A stretch of 64,000 nucleotides of DNA from assembly GCA_963920705.1 (NCBI GenBank), contig CAWUCO010000283.1:372001-436000 (forward strand), given 5' to 3'. A model generated the notes under the pieces. The model made no database searches. It saw only the letters and a program-made list of their open reading frames with translations, and was not told where the DNA came from. Made by a program: the position numbers and the translations under genes. This DNA is from Odiellus spinosus. Lineage: Eukaryota > Arthropoda > Arachnida > Opiliones > Phalangiidae. This document shows, piece after piece, positions 34,452-46,392 of this stretch (the first letter of the stretch is position 1; each line of letters opens with the position of its first letter).

Positions 34452-34548
34452 TAAAATCATGTTTTTTCAAATCATGTTTTTTCAAATCATGTTTGCTATC
34501 CGTGTTTTTCAAATCATGTTTTCAATCCGTGTTTTTCAAATCATATTT
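34452..34548 (+). repeat. Stray 14-bp satellite relic, opposite orientation
   Basis: TTTTTTCAAATCATG and TTTCAATCCGTG units repeat at 14/28-bp spacing. Reverse-complemented, they give GATTTGAAAAACA(T/C)G, the same family as arrays A-C but inverted and about 6 kb away. Confidence 0.7.
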
Positions 34549-36437
34549 TTCATTTTTGACATACTCGAGCCCAACACCCATAAGCTCTGTTATTGTTTCG
34601 TTTGCGACGACTTCTTTGTTGTTTTCATTACTGAGAGACTAGAACCGAAAATTCGTATCTCGTTCGCGACAACCCCTTAATAACGACGATTTTTTTCTGT
34701 ATTGTATATCTATGAAGATATGAGATTTTTCTCAATTATTTTTATAATGACCTGTAGTAGTGTGGAAGAGCCTCTGGCACTCGATCGTCATTTTAACAGC
34801 ATGCATGTTTTAAATTTAGCTCTGGTGGATAACAGACGAAGATATTCGATGACGTTTTTCGTCTTCTTGCACGACGCCATCGCCAACACCGCAGTGAGTA
34901 TAGTATCTAGACCCCACTAGGGTTGGGTCTAGCTAGAGACAAGTTAGATCGAGTGTGAAAGGTTATGTAAAATGAGTGCACACCATGTGTAAAGTTAGAT
35001 TGGCGAGACTGTCATTGTGTGTTTTTGACCCCAAAGAAAGGGCGCGAAAAAGACTAAATTTAATTCGTGACTCTAACTACTACTTATTATTGGCATTCTA
35101 TTAGCCTTCTTGGATTACGATCCATACTATTAATTATGGCAAATGATGATACCATAATATAACTACTACAAAACATAACTAATATAAACACATGATAATT
35201 ACAATACACTACAACTATAAACAAATTAACATAACTACTATAAACAAATAAACTATAATACAACAACCCCCAAAATATCGTGCATCATGCAACGACCGAT
35301 GCCAGTCTACTACTATAACTATTTATATATATATACACGAATTAAGTTCTACTATTTATACACGCTACTATTAAATGTACTCATCACTTATCGCGAGAGT
35401 CCGATGGTTGCGAGGCGAGGTGCTTCTATTGATGACGTAGCTTCGGCTACACTGACTCCGATTGATGAAGATATCGCCTATGGCTGGAATAGTGATTACC
35501 AGCCATCAGGATCCAAAAATGGACTTAGTTTCTCCCCAAGCTTCAGTTCATCGCGGCCAGCGCGGAACTTCAAAGTTCGGAATTCGACATAGCCAAAATA
35601 TCGGCTCCTGGCGAGGTTGGCGGGCGAGCTTAGTTGGGCTTCCTCGGAGTTTTCCAAAAATCAAGAGTTGTGTGTCTTCCAAGTCAGTGCAGCCCAGTTT
35701 TGTTTGCATGGTCACGTGATGGCATGAACCTCCGGATGGTTCAGGGAGCCAATCACGGACCGTTAAAATGGCGTCGTTTTAGGACGCGCACCCGCGTCAT
35801 TTCAAAAGTGGTGCAATCTTATTTTAGTTTGCGCCATTGTTCCAATTATCGATGATATGAAAGGTATCGGCAGAATGCCTAAAAGCATTCGCTGATTTAT
35901 GACGCGCACTCGCGTTATTTCCAAAATGGTGCAATACACCATTGTTAAATTTTACCAAGGATACGAAAAGTATCGGTATGGTGATTAAGACTAAAAGCAT
36001 CGGCCGATTTAAAATTATACCGGCATCGGAAAAATATATACACATGCACTTTTAAAATATACGAACAATACTACAATCTAAATCGCCCCTTTATATATTG
36101 GGCCCTTTCTTGACTCACGGCGTGGCAACCGTTTTTATTTTGTTAAAAAGGAAGATAAGGAAAAGTAAAAAATATGCGCGCGGGCTTCCAGATAATTGCC
36201 AATAGGTAGGACGTTTCACTCAAGGGTCATAAATAAGGTTGGGCAAGAATGGAATCTATTTGAAAGAATCTGTCAGTAGTTTTCCCGAAACTTGGCTTTT
36301 CTACTATTTAGCGGAGAGCGAAATATTCCCTTCAAAGATGCGATACAATTACTAACACATAATGAAATACTGCCAGAAGTATATATGTATGAAGTATAAT
36401 CTACTTCTGGTATATGGGACTAAAATTATTCGCTACA
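34549..36437 (-). other. Non-coding region including the presumed gypsy 3' LTR edge
   Basis: No convincing gene. The segment ending CGCTACA at 36437 directly abuts a C-rich stretch (CTCCCCCCACC). On the minus strand this is a polypurine tract followed by TGTAGCG, i.e. the start of a 3' LTR. The other LTR boundary cannot be fixed because no second LTR lies in the window. A diverged ~118-bp tandem duplication with GACGCGCAC(C/T)CGCGT(C/T)ATTTC is seen at about 35781-36020. Short ORFs here show no domain. Confidence 0.45.
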
Positions 36438-36671
36438 CTCCCCCCACCTAAGAGCCGAACGGACCCCGGAGGCAAATAGACTAGAAGCTCACTTACAAAA
36501 CATAAAAACAATACATAAAAATTACGCTAAAAAATATACAAAAAAAACACTTGGCTTTGGAGAAGCTGATGGGGCGACGATTTTTAAAGAGACCGGGGGG
36601 TACCAAACCCAGCGACTTTCGTACGAAAAACTAATTTCTTATCCCAACGCTTTTAATTCCAAAGTTACAAC

Positions 36672-38357
36672 TTACTTGCGATTTCGCAGGACCATGTGAA
36701 AGCTATCGTCGGCTGGAGGACGAACGATATTGGGCTTTCGTTTGGGTTTCCTGACTACGGGGCTTTCTTTCTTTTCGAGGTCACGCTCGTTAAAGAGCTT
36801 TAGTTCCCTCAGATGAAAAGTCCCACTCAACTGTTGACTGCTATCTCTCGGTGCTAATTTATAGGTATACGGGGATAGCTTTTGATCCACTACAAACGGA
36901 CCTTCCCAGTCATTCGCTAATTTTGCTGAAAATCTGTCACCAGCACTAGATTGGTGGTGAGATTTTTTCATGACTAGTTCTCACTTTTCAAATTCAACTT
37001 CCCTCTTTTTCTTATTGTATAAGGCCGCGTTCTTCAGCTGTGCTACCTTTAAGTTTCCCTGGGCTTTTGTAATTGCGTCACTAATGATTTTAGCTCTGCC
37101 GAGGGGATCAATGGCCTCGCAGGCTTTTGAGATCTGGTTTTGGTCAACATTCATTATGGCCGGCTCTCGAATTTCTCGACCAAAATTTAAAAAATACGGC
37201 GAAAAGCCGGTTGATTCATTTTTCGAGGAACGCAGCGCCATAATGAATTGTTGTAGCCCCTCGTCCCAATACTGGTGACTTTCGGTGACGTAACATTTGA
37301 TCATCATCCCGATATTTTTATTAACCCTTTCTGTTTGGTTGCTTTGCGGGGAATAAAAGGAAGTAAAACGCTGTTTAATTTGGAAGAGACTACAAACTTC
37401 CTTCATGAGGTTTGACACGAACTGCGGGCCGTTATCACTAACTATACGTTTTGGTACACCAAAACGCGTGAAAACCTGATTAATTAAAAGGGCGGCTATA
37501 TTCTTAGTTGTGGCTTTCTTTAATGGAAATGCCTCCACCCATTTCGTACAATAATCTACTATTACTACTATATGAGTGTTACCACTCTTACTACGAGGGT
37601 ATTCGCCTTTAAGGTCGATACCTATTACTTCCCACGGCTGAGAGGGTTCAGCTGATTTCCTAAATCCCGCTTGTTTGATTGGGGGTGATTTATGTTCTTG
37701 GCAGCTCTGACATGACTTGACGTAATGATGGACATCCTTGGTCATCCCTTCCCAGGTGTAGTATTTTCTAATGCGTTCTAAGGTTTTAGCGGTGCCCTGG
37801 TGACCAGACGATTTGATATCGTGGCAAGCCGCTATTACGACATGGACAAGATCTTTGGGTACTACTATATAAAATGAGTCTACTACTAGGGGACTGCAGT
37901 GGGTTCTACTATTGTCACTGCAATTGGTACAAAGGTTGTTACTACTATTACTATGATTATCACATGATTTTCTACTATTTTCATGGTGATTAATACTACT
38001 ACTACTACGATTATCACAAGATTTTCTACTATTTTCATTGTGATTAATACTACTACTACTATGATTATCACAAGATTTTCTACTATTTTCATTGTGATTA
38101 ATACTACTATGATTACCACAGGATTTTCTACTATTGTCACTGTGATTTAAACCTTTGTCACCCATACCTGACTGACGTAATGATATTCGTCTATATACGA
38201 TGCCGTCAATTAATTTGCAGGTTGGCCCAACTCGTTTAACCCATTGTCCTACGCTATCCTTAGCGTCCGATGACCCTCCCTCCAGAAAGGTCAAAAGGCG
38301 GCTAATTTTAACGTCTAAACGCTGTTTTTCTATTATAATTTTAAATAATTGAGTCAA
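36672..38357 (-). pseudogene. Ty3/gypsy integrase, one internal stop, 5' truncated
   Basis: A 458-codon segment (38357-36981) is followed, after one TGA and three further sense codons, by an in-frame 99-codon segment (36971-36672). It has an integrase zinc head (H...HQGTAKTLERIRKYYTWEGM...CQSCQ). The core carries IGIDLKGEYPRS, FGVPKRIVSDNGPQF and SNQTERVNK as the D,D,E residues. A C-terminal GPY/F module (NDWEGPFVVDQKLSPYTYKL) precedes a basic tail. An 18-residue repeat (SRKSCDNHSSSSINHNEN-type) is inserted ahead of the zinc head. No RT or RNase H lies upstream, so the copy is truncated at about 38360. The TGA sits where the family has a Gly codon (KGELV-like). Confidence 0.85.
37890..38157 (-). 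repeat. 54-bp tandem repeat inside the integrase N-terminus
   Basis: Four to five in-frame 54-bp units encode Ser/Asn/His-rich 18-residue repeats (NSRKSCDNHSS...INHNE). A multiple of three keeps the frame. They contain ACTACTACT microsatellite cores, which probably drove the expansion. Confidence 0.85.
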
Positions 38358-41320
38358 ATTTTGAAAAGTAAATGTAATCAGAGATTTATATTAACAAAGG
38401 AAATTATTCGTAGTTTAAACTTAAATACGTACCTAATTACGGAAAAATATAATTTCAGAAACCTGAAATCCATTACTAAATCTCAAAATTCGTAGGAAGA
38501 TTTCGCAATCCATCGAAATCCCGTACAATTTTTTCTGAGTGTCCGACCCCTCGATTTGATATATGTCAGCCGGGAATTCAAGGCAAATGACTTTTTTTAA
38601 ATTTCGCTACATAGATTATAAGAAAATGTATAGTTTAGATTAGTCATGCAAGCTCCGTCATCTGGAGTAATTAAACTTAGCAAAATGGAACGTATATTAG
38701 CTCAGAGCTATTCGATAAAGGAATATTGAAATTACAAAAAGGATTATTTAATTTGCAGCTTATTCCTCGAATCTAAAACCAATACGCGATAAAAAATAGA
38801 ATTAATCGGTATTACAACTTGGGAAGGAACGCGAATTCTTACACGATAAAACTGATGTAAAACCCGTTTCAAGTAGTATTAATATTTTTAGATTATGAAA
38901 ATGCTGAGACTGTCGCTAAGCTGTTTGAGCGTAGTCACTAAACGTTCTTGAGATGGAGGGACTAATAATAATAAAAAAATTGAAAGCAGAAGGGTGGTAA
39001 TATCGCGCGATAATGCGTTATTATTAATCGATAAGGAGCGGAAAGTTAAATAAGGTTAGAACCGGCTTAAATATTTGAAAACATGGTTAAAAATGATTAA
39101 ATCCACAGCCAATCAAAGATCGTTGTTAAATATACCAAGTGCGAGTATCGGAGTCAATTAAAAAAAAAGGGAAATATATAGGAAAATACAGTCTTCAAGG
39201 TTCACGAAAATAAGCGAGCTTTTCAGAGGCATTTAAGAGCCCCATCGAAAAATAGAAATAAAAATGTTTGCCAAATAGAGGACGACAATTGTCTTATTTT
39301 CACAAAATATTTCGACTGATTTTCCCTTAATTTTAGGTTTTCGATCACGATTTGATTAAAAAAGGAATGGGAAAAATATACGTAATCCAATAAAATAGGT
39401 GCAAATTCAAAATATCTTTCGGTCTCTTTTTTTAGAATAAATAATAAACAAGCGAATATCGTTTTATTGTGAAATTTAGGAGCAAAGCTTTATATCCCAA
39501 TTAACGTAGGACGGAGGTGATTTATTAATCCCTTTATAATCTAAAAGAACCAATTCGAAAACTGTGTAACACTTAGCACGCGACGGTATATACTCGAGTT
39601 CAAGGAAAGTTGGTAACTAGTACTCTTATTCCAATGAGATCTCTCATTTTGTATCATTACGCGTTAACCTTTTCCAGCTTACCAAATCTTCTCGCGGGAG
39701 AGTCTTCATCGATTCGAGTCTCCATGATTAAAACTTGGCTTTTCGAAACTACACTTTCAGTTACACGCAACAGCGCGAAATACGATAACAATCTTGAGAC
39801 AATCGCGGTTCGAGCGTAGAGTACCCTTCTTTCTCTTCGCTTTCATGATGGAGAAGATTGTATACAACGTGACTGTAATGATGATGAGTCCCAAGGTATC
39901 ATCACGTCATATTTCGTGTATTTAATACTGGCGTTCGAGAGCAGTTGGCACGAACTATTTAATTACTTTCCCTGTGAGGTTAACGTCGCGTATCAATCAG
40001 CGTTGCATTTGGTCATTTTGTAAACTACTCTTGAACAAAAGAATATACCAGATAAATAGTTTAAAACAAATTTTTAACGCCGCAGGAGAAGCCTTGGCTG
40101 GAACCGTACGACTCAACAGCCAGGATGAGCTACTACTCGTTCGAAAACAACAAACATCTGAGGTAGTAAAGCGAATACCTAAGAAATAGAGCGCCGCGTG
40201 CCGCAAATCGAAACTTCGAGTAATTTATATTTAAAAAAAAATTTACAGATACATTTATATACCGATGGACGATTTAATGAATGGAAAGGTTTGATAACTT
40301 GAGTTTAAAAACAATCTTTTTTTTTTACGGAGAAAAGAAAATGGTATCGATTGAAAAACCTTCATAGGCGCGAAACGTCTCGTAAATATAGTTTTTCGTT
40401 CAATACCATTTTGTTTAATTTCGGCTATAATTATACTTATTTTCAAGAGGAGTTGGATCAATGAAAAAATATGAGGGGAATTGATAAACAACGTGTTAAA
40501 TATCATAAAAATGGGTGATTTTAACAATCAACGAAGGGATAAGCTTATTTTAGGTACTTCGAATATTAAACTTCTTTAGCGGTTCATAGCGATGAGCGAA
40601 GGACCAAATGGTTCTAATGAAGCTTGTCTAAAGCAACACGTCCGGTTTGTCTTCCTCTATTAAAGACCTATATGAAACGGAAGTTTTGATTGTACGTTTT
40701 TTGTTCTAATGCAAGGGAAGGCAGATTAAGTCACAAACGGAATAATTCATAATCCGAATAAGGCGTAACCTTATTGAGTAATAAACGGAAAAAATAATAA
40801 AAAAGTTCCAAACTTGGATTAATTCGTAACCGGAATAATTCATAAAGCTCATGTTCGAAATAGGAATAAATCGTAAAAAACGTTTACTAGAGTAACTCGT
40901 AAACGGAATAACTCGTAAACTCAAATAACCATAATAATTCATAAAGCTCTGTTTCGAAAATGGAGTAAGCCCTAATCGAAATTACACAAAAAATGTCTTT
41001 GTGAACAAAGACTCAGAAAGACCTGTTATGAGTTCGTATGGCTCAAATGACAGATATTAATTTTTCTTTTAAAGCGTAAAAGGACATGGCACACTTTCTA
41101 CGGGTTTTGGCTTTCTATGGATTTTCTTTAAATTGAGATATATTGTGAAGCTTAGTTAAAAGAGCAAAATTGTCCAATGATACTTTTCCCTATAGCTCCA
41201 ACGGATTGTCCAGCATCGATGGTTAAAGTTTGGACACTCGTACTTGGATCTGGGATTTTCCATAACATTTTTTTGTCATGAATCTAAAATCCTAAATAAT
41301 CTCAATCACTAAATTAAAAG
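38358..41320. other. Long AT-rich stretch without recognisable genes
   Basis: No ORF longer than 102 codons and no domain. Around 40730-40940, short CGTAA-CGGAATAA-TCATAA words recur irregularly, suggesting a decayed microsatellite. At 40990-41065 a diverged copy of the foldback terminus is found (AAAATGTCTTTGTGAACAAAGACTCAGAAAG). Confidence 0.6.
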
Positions 41321-41375
41321 TTGCCAAGTTGGTAACGCGCAAGCTTGGTAATTGCAGAAACCCATGTTCGATTCC
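41321..41375 (+). promoter_or_regulatory. tRNA-like Pol III promoter (A and B boxes), SINE-head candidate
   Basis: TTGCCAAGTTGG (41321-41332) matches the A-box TRGCNNAGYNGG at 11 of 12 positions. TGTTCGATTCC (41365-41375) matches the B-box GGTTCGANNCC at 10 of 11. The 32-bp spacing is tRNA-like. A plausible anticodon arm lies between, but no full cloverleaf with a good acceptor stem was found, so a tRNA pseudogene or SINE head is more likely than a tRNA gene. Confidence 0.35.
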
Positions 41376-42273
41376 CCGAAAAACCTTTGATTTATTATTT
41401 TATTTTAGTAATAAGTTCAAAATTATTTGTCATTTTGAAACATTTGAAATAATGGAGGCGAAAACCACAATACAAATCAGGATAATACTTATAAAAGCAT
41501 GTGCAACGAATATGGGTATAATCTTGCCCAATAAAACAAATATTCACTGGTTTTCCCACATAAGGGAAAATAATACGGTACTTAATAGAAATCACAATCT
41601 CCTTTAGATTTATTTAAAATTCTGGTAATTCAAATAGCATAAATATTCCCACAGAGATTAATATGAAATAAAAATAATAATCTACTAGCCAAATGATTAA
41701 GAAAGATGGAAACAGTGTGCTTTGCTGTTTAATAGCTGTTGATAATTGATTGAACCAAAGAATTCGTAACGACATCAGGGATGTTTTTCAGATTGGGGGG
41801 CAAAATCTGCAAATGTGATAATTTTTTTTTGTTTGCTTCCTAGTTCCTACAATGAAATTTATTTTCAAATTCGTACCTATTTCAGATGGGGGGGCTAAAT
41901 ATGTTTCTTACAAAATGTATGTATTTTTCAAATACATACGTCCTAGTCCTACCCACAAGTACTGTAAAACCCCAAGTATTGTATAGCAATATTCAAATGA
42001 TTCACTAGAGTCGAGACAGCTTAGGAGAGTTTTCGGTCGTATTTTTGTTATTTTCGTTAGAATACAAAAGAATTGAAAAAGGCCCATACTTTGTTAATTT
42101 TTGGATATTATGTCCACAAAATATTCCGTCAATTTTCTTTTTTTTTTTAGACTTTACTTTAGTTAAAACGTTAAACGTAGAGAATTCTTACAACAGCCCA
42201 ACGGCGAGTTCAGTCTAGTCAGGGCTGAGTTTCGGGGTTTATGTTTTTCACTTTTAGTTTAATTTTTGGCTAT

Positions 42274-43283
42274 GGTGGTGGCGGGTAATTCCGTCCGCTT
42301 TTTATAAAATCACCAAGAAAACTCTCCCAATGTTAACCGTGTCCAATTTAGGAATATCTTATTATAAATTGAACTTTTGCGTGTATTTTAAGCTAATTTG
42401 CTTTCCATAATTTTGATTGGTCTAAAAGATACGAGACGTTTTTCAAAGTCAGTCGAGGCGGCCAATTCCGTCCAGAAGAGTGTAATTCCGTCCGGTCTGA
42501 ATCTAATCGCAGGACAGTGGCGGGTAATACCCGTCCACCCGTAAATAAGCAGCATGTAATTTCCGGACAACGTCCATTTATTAAATTCATAATATGTTAC
42601 TCAGTTTCAAAGGCAACTAAAACACCCACACAGGAAAAACCGAGCCATCTTATATTCTAAGCCTTATTTGAAAATATTGTTACGAAACACTACCGCCCTC
42701 TTTATTGAATTCACATTAAAAATATTTCCAGCGCTGAAAGACAGCGAAAAAGCGGGAAAAACCCGCTTTCTGCTTTAAAATCATTGAATTGTCAATCGTG
42801 AATGATTTTAGAGCTCGCAAATTCGCGTTTTAATTAGGTATTTTGAAGTTAATTAACTTTAAACTCGATGTGCAATCGAGTGGACGGAATTGGCCTCTGT
42901 CTGTTGTTTTTTCTTATATTCGATAAATAATTAAATACGGCGTCAAGATGAGACCGGAGACGCGTATTTTGTAGCTAAAGATCTGGTTTTTCGAATGCTA
43001 TCGGGTTCGTATCTGTACAATTTCCGTAATTGATTTAAATCCTTATTTCCGGAGCCATAAAAAGCTTCATTCCCTTAAATTGGCATTAACTTAATCGGAG
43101 TAAATTGGAACTTTGTTAATTATAGCCTATCTTAGCCGAACATTGTCATATGGCCTTGAAATATTTTTTTTCTGACGGGGCGTTTATCAGTATTTAAAAT
43201 AAGTCCTTTTTCGTTTAATTTGAGCAACCCAAATTAAAGATTTACATTTTTAAACCAAATGGACGGAATTACCCGCCACCACC
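42274..43283. mobile_element. 1.0-kb non-autonomous TIR element with subterminal repeats
   Basis: Perfect 23-bp terminal inverted repeats begin GGTGGTGGCGGGTAATTCCG. The core word AATTCCGTCC or its reverse recurs inside at about 42463, 42485 and 42892, with a variant (AATACCCGTCC) at 42528. Iterated subterminal motifs are typical transposase-binding sites of DNA transposons. No ORF of transposase size is present. No clear target duplication was found, so the superfamily is not assigned. Confidence 0.75.
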
Positions 43284-43559
43284 CAATATGTTTTTGAAGT
43301 ATACTTTTGCTTTTAGTTTAAGCGATTAAGTTGACGCGTGGGAATGTGAATGTATTATGTTTTGACAGCTTTGAAGGCTAACCTTCGTGATTTTTCTTAG
43401 GTGCTAGCCTCTTATAGTACCTTGGTTTGTTATAGTACTAAAATTTTTCTATATGAACATAATGAACTAGGTCTTGTAGTTTCTAAGAAAATACATTTTT
43501 AGAGCTACAAGATTTTAATACAAAATATTTCTCCGAATATAAAGGATAATTAAAAGAAT

Positions 43560-44220
43560 TTTTTAATAAATAATGTTTAGCAGGGGAAATGTTTTGGTGG
43601 GGGCAAGATCGATATTGCAGGGGGCCACCAAATTTATCGTAGGGGGGCAAGATCAACATTGGAAGGGGCAATGCCTCCTGTGCCCCCCCCCTAGTTGTTA
43701 CGCCCCTGAATGAGGTAGGAACGTTTCTTCAAAGGGGAAGGTGTTGCAAACACCAAATATCCCTCTTATCAGGAGGATAATGTCTGTGTAAACAACTCAT
43801 GTCAAGGGTTATTGACGGACAAATATAAAATGGCACAACGTGAATGATGATATCAATATTAAATCGGTACGACCACTGGGGCACTGTGGTCATCTCGGTT
43901 TGCCGAATCTAACACTGACCTTTTAAGGTGGTTAATGAACGTCAACTTGGTGACGAGCGTCGCCAAAGTACCATAGAACACTTGCAACGTTGCACATACC
44001 CCTAGGGTTCGTGCACCTGATTTGCAAGTGCAACAAGTACCAAGAATCGGCTTGCGTGAATCTTGAGATTATTTTAGCTCGAATTACGCCGGCCTCAAAC
44101 TGCTGGGTTTCGATGACAAATTAGTTTGTCACATCGCGTTGCGTTCGATCTTAAACATAACCTGGGGCCACTTTTACCCGATGCGTTCCAAATGTAATGT
44201 CACCAAAGTAACCCAAAGGA
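43560..44220. other. Repeat-like, no gene
   Basis: G/C-run-rich sequence (GGTGGGGGCAAGATC..., GTGCCCCCCCCCTAGTTGTTACGCCCCTGA at 43600-43710) looks like the end of a dispersed repeat. The remainder shows no coding signal. Confidence 0.4.
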
Positions 44221-44225
44221 AGAAT

Positions 44226-44835
44226 TTAAATCCCGGGTACTTGATCTTCGTCTATACCCATCCACCGTCCATTGCCTTGACGCAAATGAAGCCTTTCGTT
44301 CTCGACTCGTGCTTGTAACTCATTAAGACGTTGAGGTACCTCTAGCCTTCGCCGAGCCAAGTCTTCATCGGCGCCTTGAGTGTGGATGGGAGGATGAAAC
44401 ATTTTAATAATGGCGCAGGCTGCCCTCAAAAAATCTCCAAGATGCTCGCAATTATAAATAGCTATTATGTCACTGAAGAGCTTAAACATACTTTTCAGGT
44501 GACCATTTCGACTCTCCACAATCCATTGAAGCTTCGTAATAATTCGAGCAAGGTTCGCCTGAAGAGTTGTGAATTGGCGCTGCCCACCCTAAAAAATGGT
44601 GGGATTTCGTGGTTTTATCTTAGCTCGTCCAAGAATTCTATGGCGTACCTGTAGCCCCTTGTAAAGATCATTTTCCCGAAGCTAGCCTCTAATATTGCCC
44701 CTATCACTAGCAATATTTTCATTCATGTCGCGTGATTATTCCTGCCGTCGGAAAAATATGGCCCATGAACATCTAAGATATAACCGTCAGTAGCGCTAAC
44801 AAGTCCAGCTTTCAGTAACGTGTACTTTTTACGCG
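44226..44835 (-). pseudogene. Decayed DDE transposase, relative of the one at 53449-55596
   Basis: The last 97 codons (44519-44226) begin ESRNGHLKSMFKLF and end GRWMGIDEDQVPGI. These parallel EVRNGHLQTVYRFF and NPQWQRIEDSEFQ of the intact transposase below. Upstream on the minus strand (44835-44735), a separate frame reads LVSATDGYILDVHGPYFSDG, matching its TTTGYIIDIIGPYFANG region. Stops and frameshifts separate the pieces. The SWIM finger region is absent, so this is a diverged 3'-truncated relic. Confidence 0.7.
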
Positions 44836-44943
44836 TGGAATAAGATTACCTTGCGACGCGGAAATGGGAACTCTTCGGTTTTTTCAGTAAGTGCAATCTG
44901 AGAATAAAATGGCAACTTTTTCTTCTGGATTCCTATTGTACAA

Positions 44944-45764
44944 CCAGAAGCCGATCACATAGGAAGTTTACATCTCCGCTCCGCTTCAAACCCGTCTTTG
45001 ACGGGTGATCTAGATTTTTAGGCTACAGCTCGCCACCTGTCGGGGATGTCGCAAAATTCGGCACCGATTTCTAGGGTTGCCAGCTAGCGAGAGAAACGAG
45101 AACTAAATCGAGGCGTGTCTTAATTCTATAAGCCAATCATGCCCTAAATAAAATTTCGCTCCCCCCTTAGAGGAAACGAGACTAGCTGAAGATAGACTGC
45201 GACGTTTCCAGTTTGGGCGGCGGCACGCCGAGTTTTTTACCAGGCGACGGCGTAAGCCATGAACTGCGGGGTTTATCGGCGTTTATCGGCGTTTTTCGCG
45301 TCTCTCAGCTCTCCCATAAACGAGCATGCGCAGAATTTTCAATTTTACTTTAACTTTCGTGGTTTCCCTCGGAACTAAGGTCTCTCACCGTACCTGCACT
45401 TCGTGGCCAGTCAACAGCCGCTTACCCCTGTTGGCAGAGTCACGTTCAACTTTTTTAAGTCTTACGAAAGTTACGGAACATATTTAAAAGTTAAACTGCC
45501 CGTAATCGGCGGTGTCGGAGTCTACACCGGAAAACAAGTAACGTGCTCAAACTGCTAGTCATTGGCCGAGATATTTGTGGGCTGGCCTTATATGCCCCCT
45601 ATGCAATTCCCCCTACTTTAGAATTTCACGAGAGAGGAAAAACGAAAAATGAAAATTTTGAAGGGGTGCTGGAAATTTAAACCCCTTCACGCAAATCTTT
45701 CCGTCAAAGATGGTTACTATAGAAAGCATTACAGATGTAAACTTCCTATGTGATCGGCTTCTGG
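44944..45764. mobile_element. 0.82-kb TIR element
   Basis: A perfect 32-bp inverted repeat (44944-44975, CCAGAAGCCGATCACATAGG...; 45733-45764) bounds about 760 bp without ORFs. Flanking bases TGTACAA / TACAACAG continue the pairing imperfectly. No target duplication was established. It is a non-autonomous DNA transposon candidate. Confidence 0.7.
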
Positions 45765-45853
45765 TACAACAGATTTTCAAACACATGGTTTCGAATGAAC
45801 ATCTCATTATAAATCCTCTCGTCTAAAATCGCATTTCCTTAGCACTCCTCTCC

Positions 45854-46151
45854 AAGAAGGATCAGACAAGGAGAGGAAAAGTAGGGCTGCGTTGAGTTAG
45901 AGAGAGAAGAGCCAACCTCCCACTCGGGTGGAAAGGGGGATAGGAAATTCTCGAGGTAAACTGTTGTCACGTGGTCACTAGCGTCGTTGGCTACTACGAA
46001 GCTGATAAAGGATCCGTTTTACCCACGTGAGTCACGTGACAACATTTTACCACGAAACATCTCTACCCCCGTTCTCCCAGAGTGGGAGTTTAGGCCGACG
46101 CAGTAGGTACTGCGCCGTCCCCACTTTTCCTCTCCTTGTCCGATCCTTCTT
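45854..46151. mobile_element. ~300-bp MITE-like inverted repeat
   Basis: AAGAAGGATCAGACAAGGAG (45854 on) is mirrored by CTCCTTGTCCGATCCTTCTT (ending 46151); arms are 29 bp with one mismatch. Pairing resumes inside, for example GTTGTCACGTG against CACGTGACAAC. This is a small foldback element with no coding capacity of its own. Confidence 0.7.
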
Positions 46152-46392
46152 GTCCTCTCAAACAGGCTCTTTGGCGCCCGGGGGAGCTCGGGGTAAGGTT
46201 TATATCTGCCGCATTATAGCTGGCAACTCCGTCTCGTATTATTGTTCTCAAACCGACCACGTGTATAGACAACGCATGTTTCGCGTACGCATTGGCACTT
46301 TTTACCGAAGCAAGAAACGAAGTTCTAGTTCCCAGATAGCCCGCGTATCGAACACCCTCGGCCTTGAAACGCCTTTTGACCTAGATTTTTGG

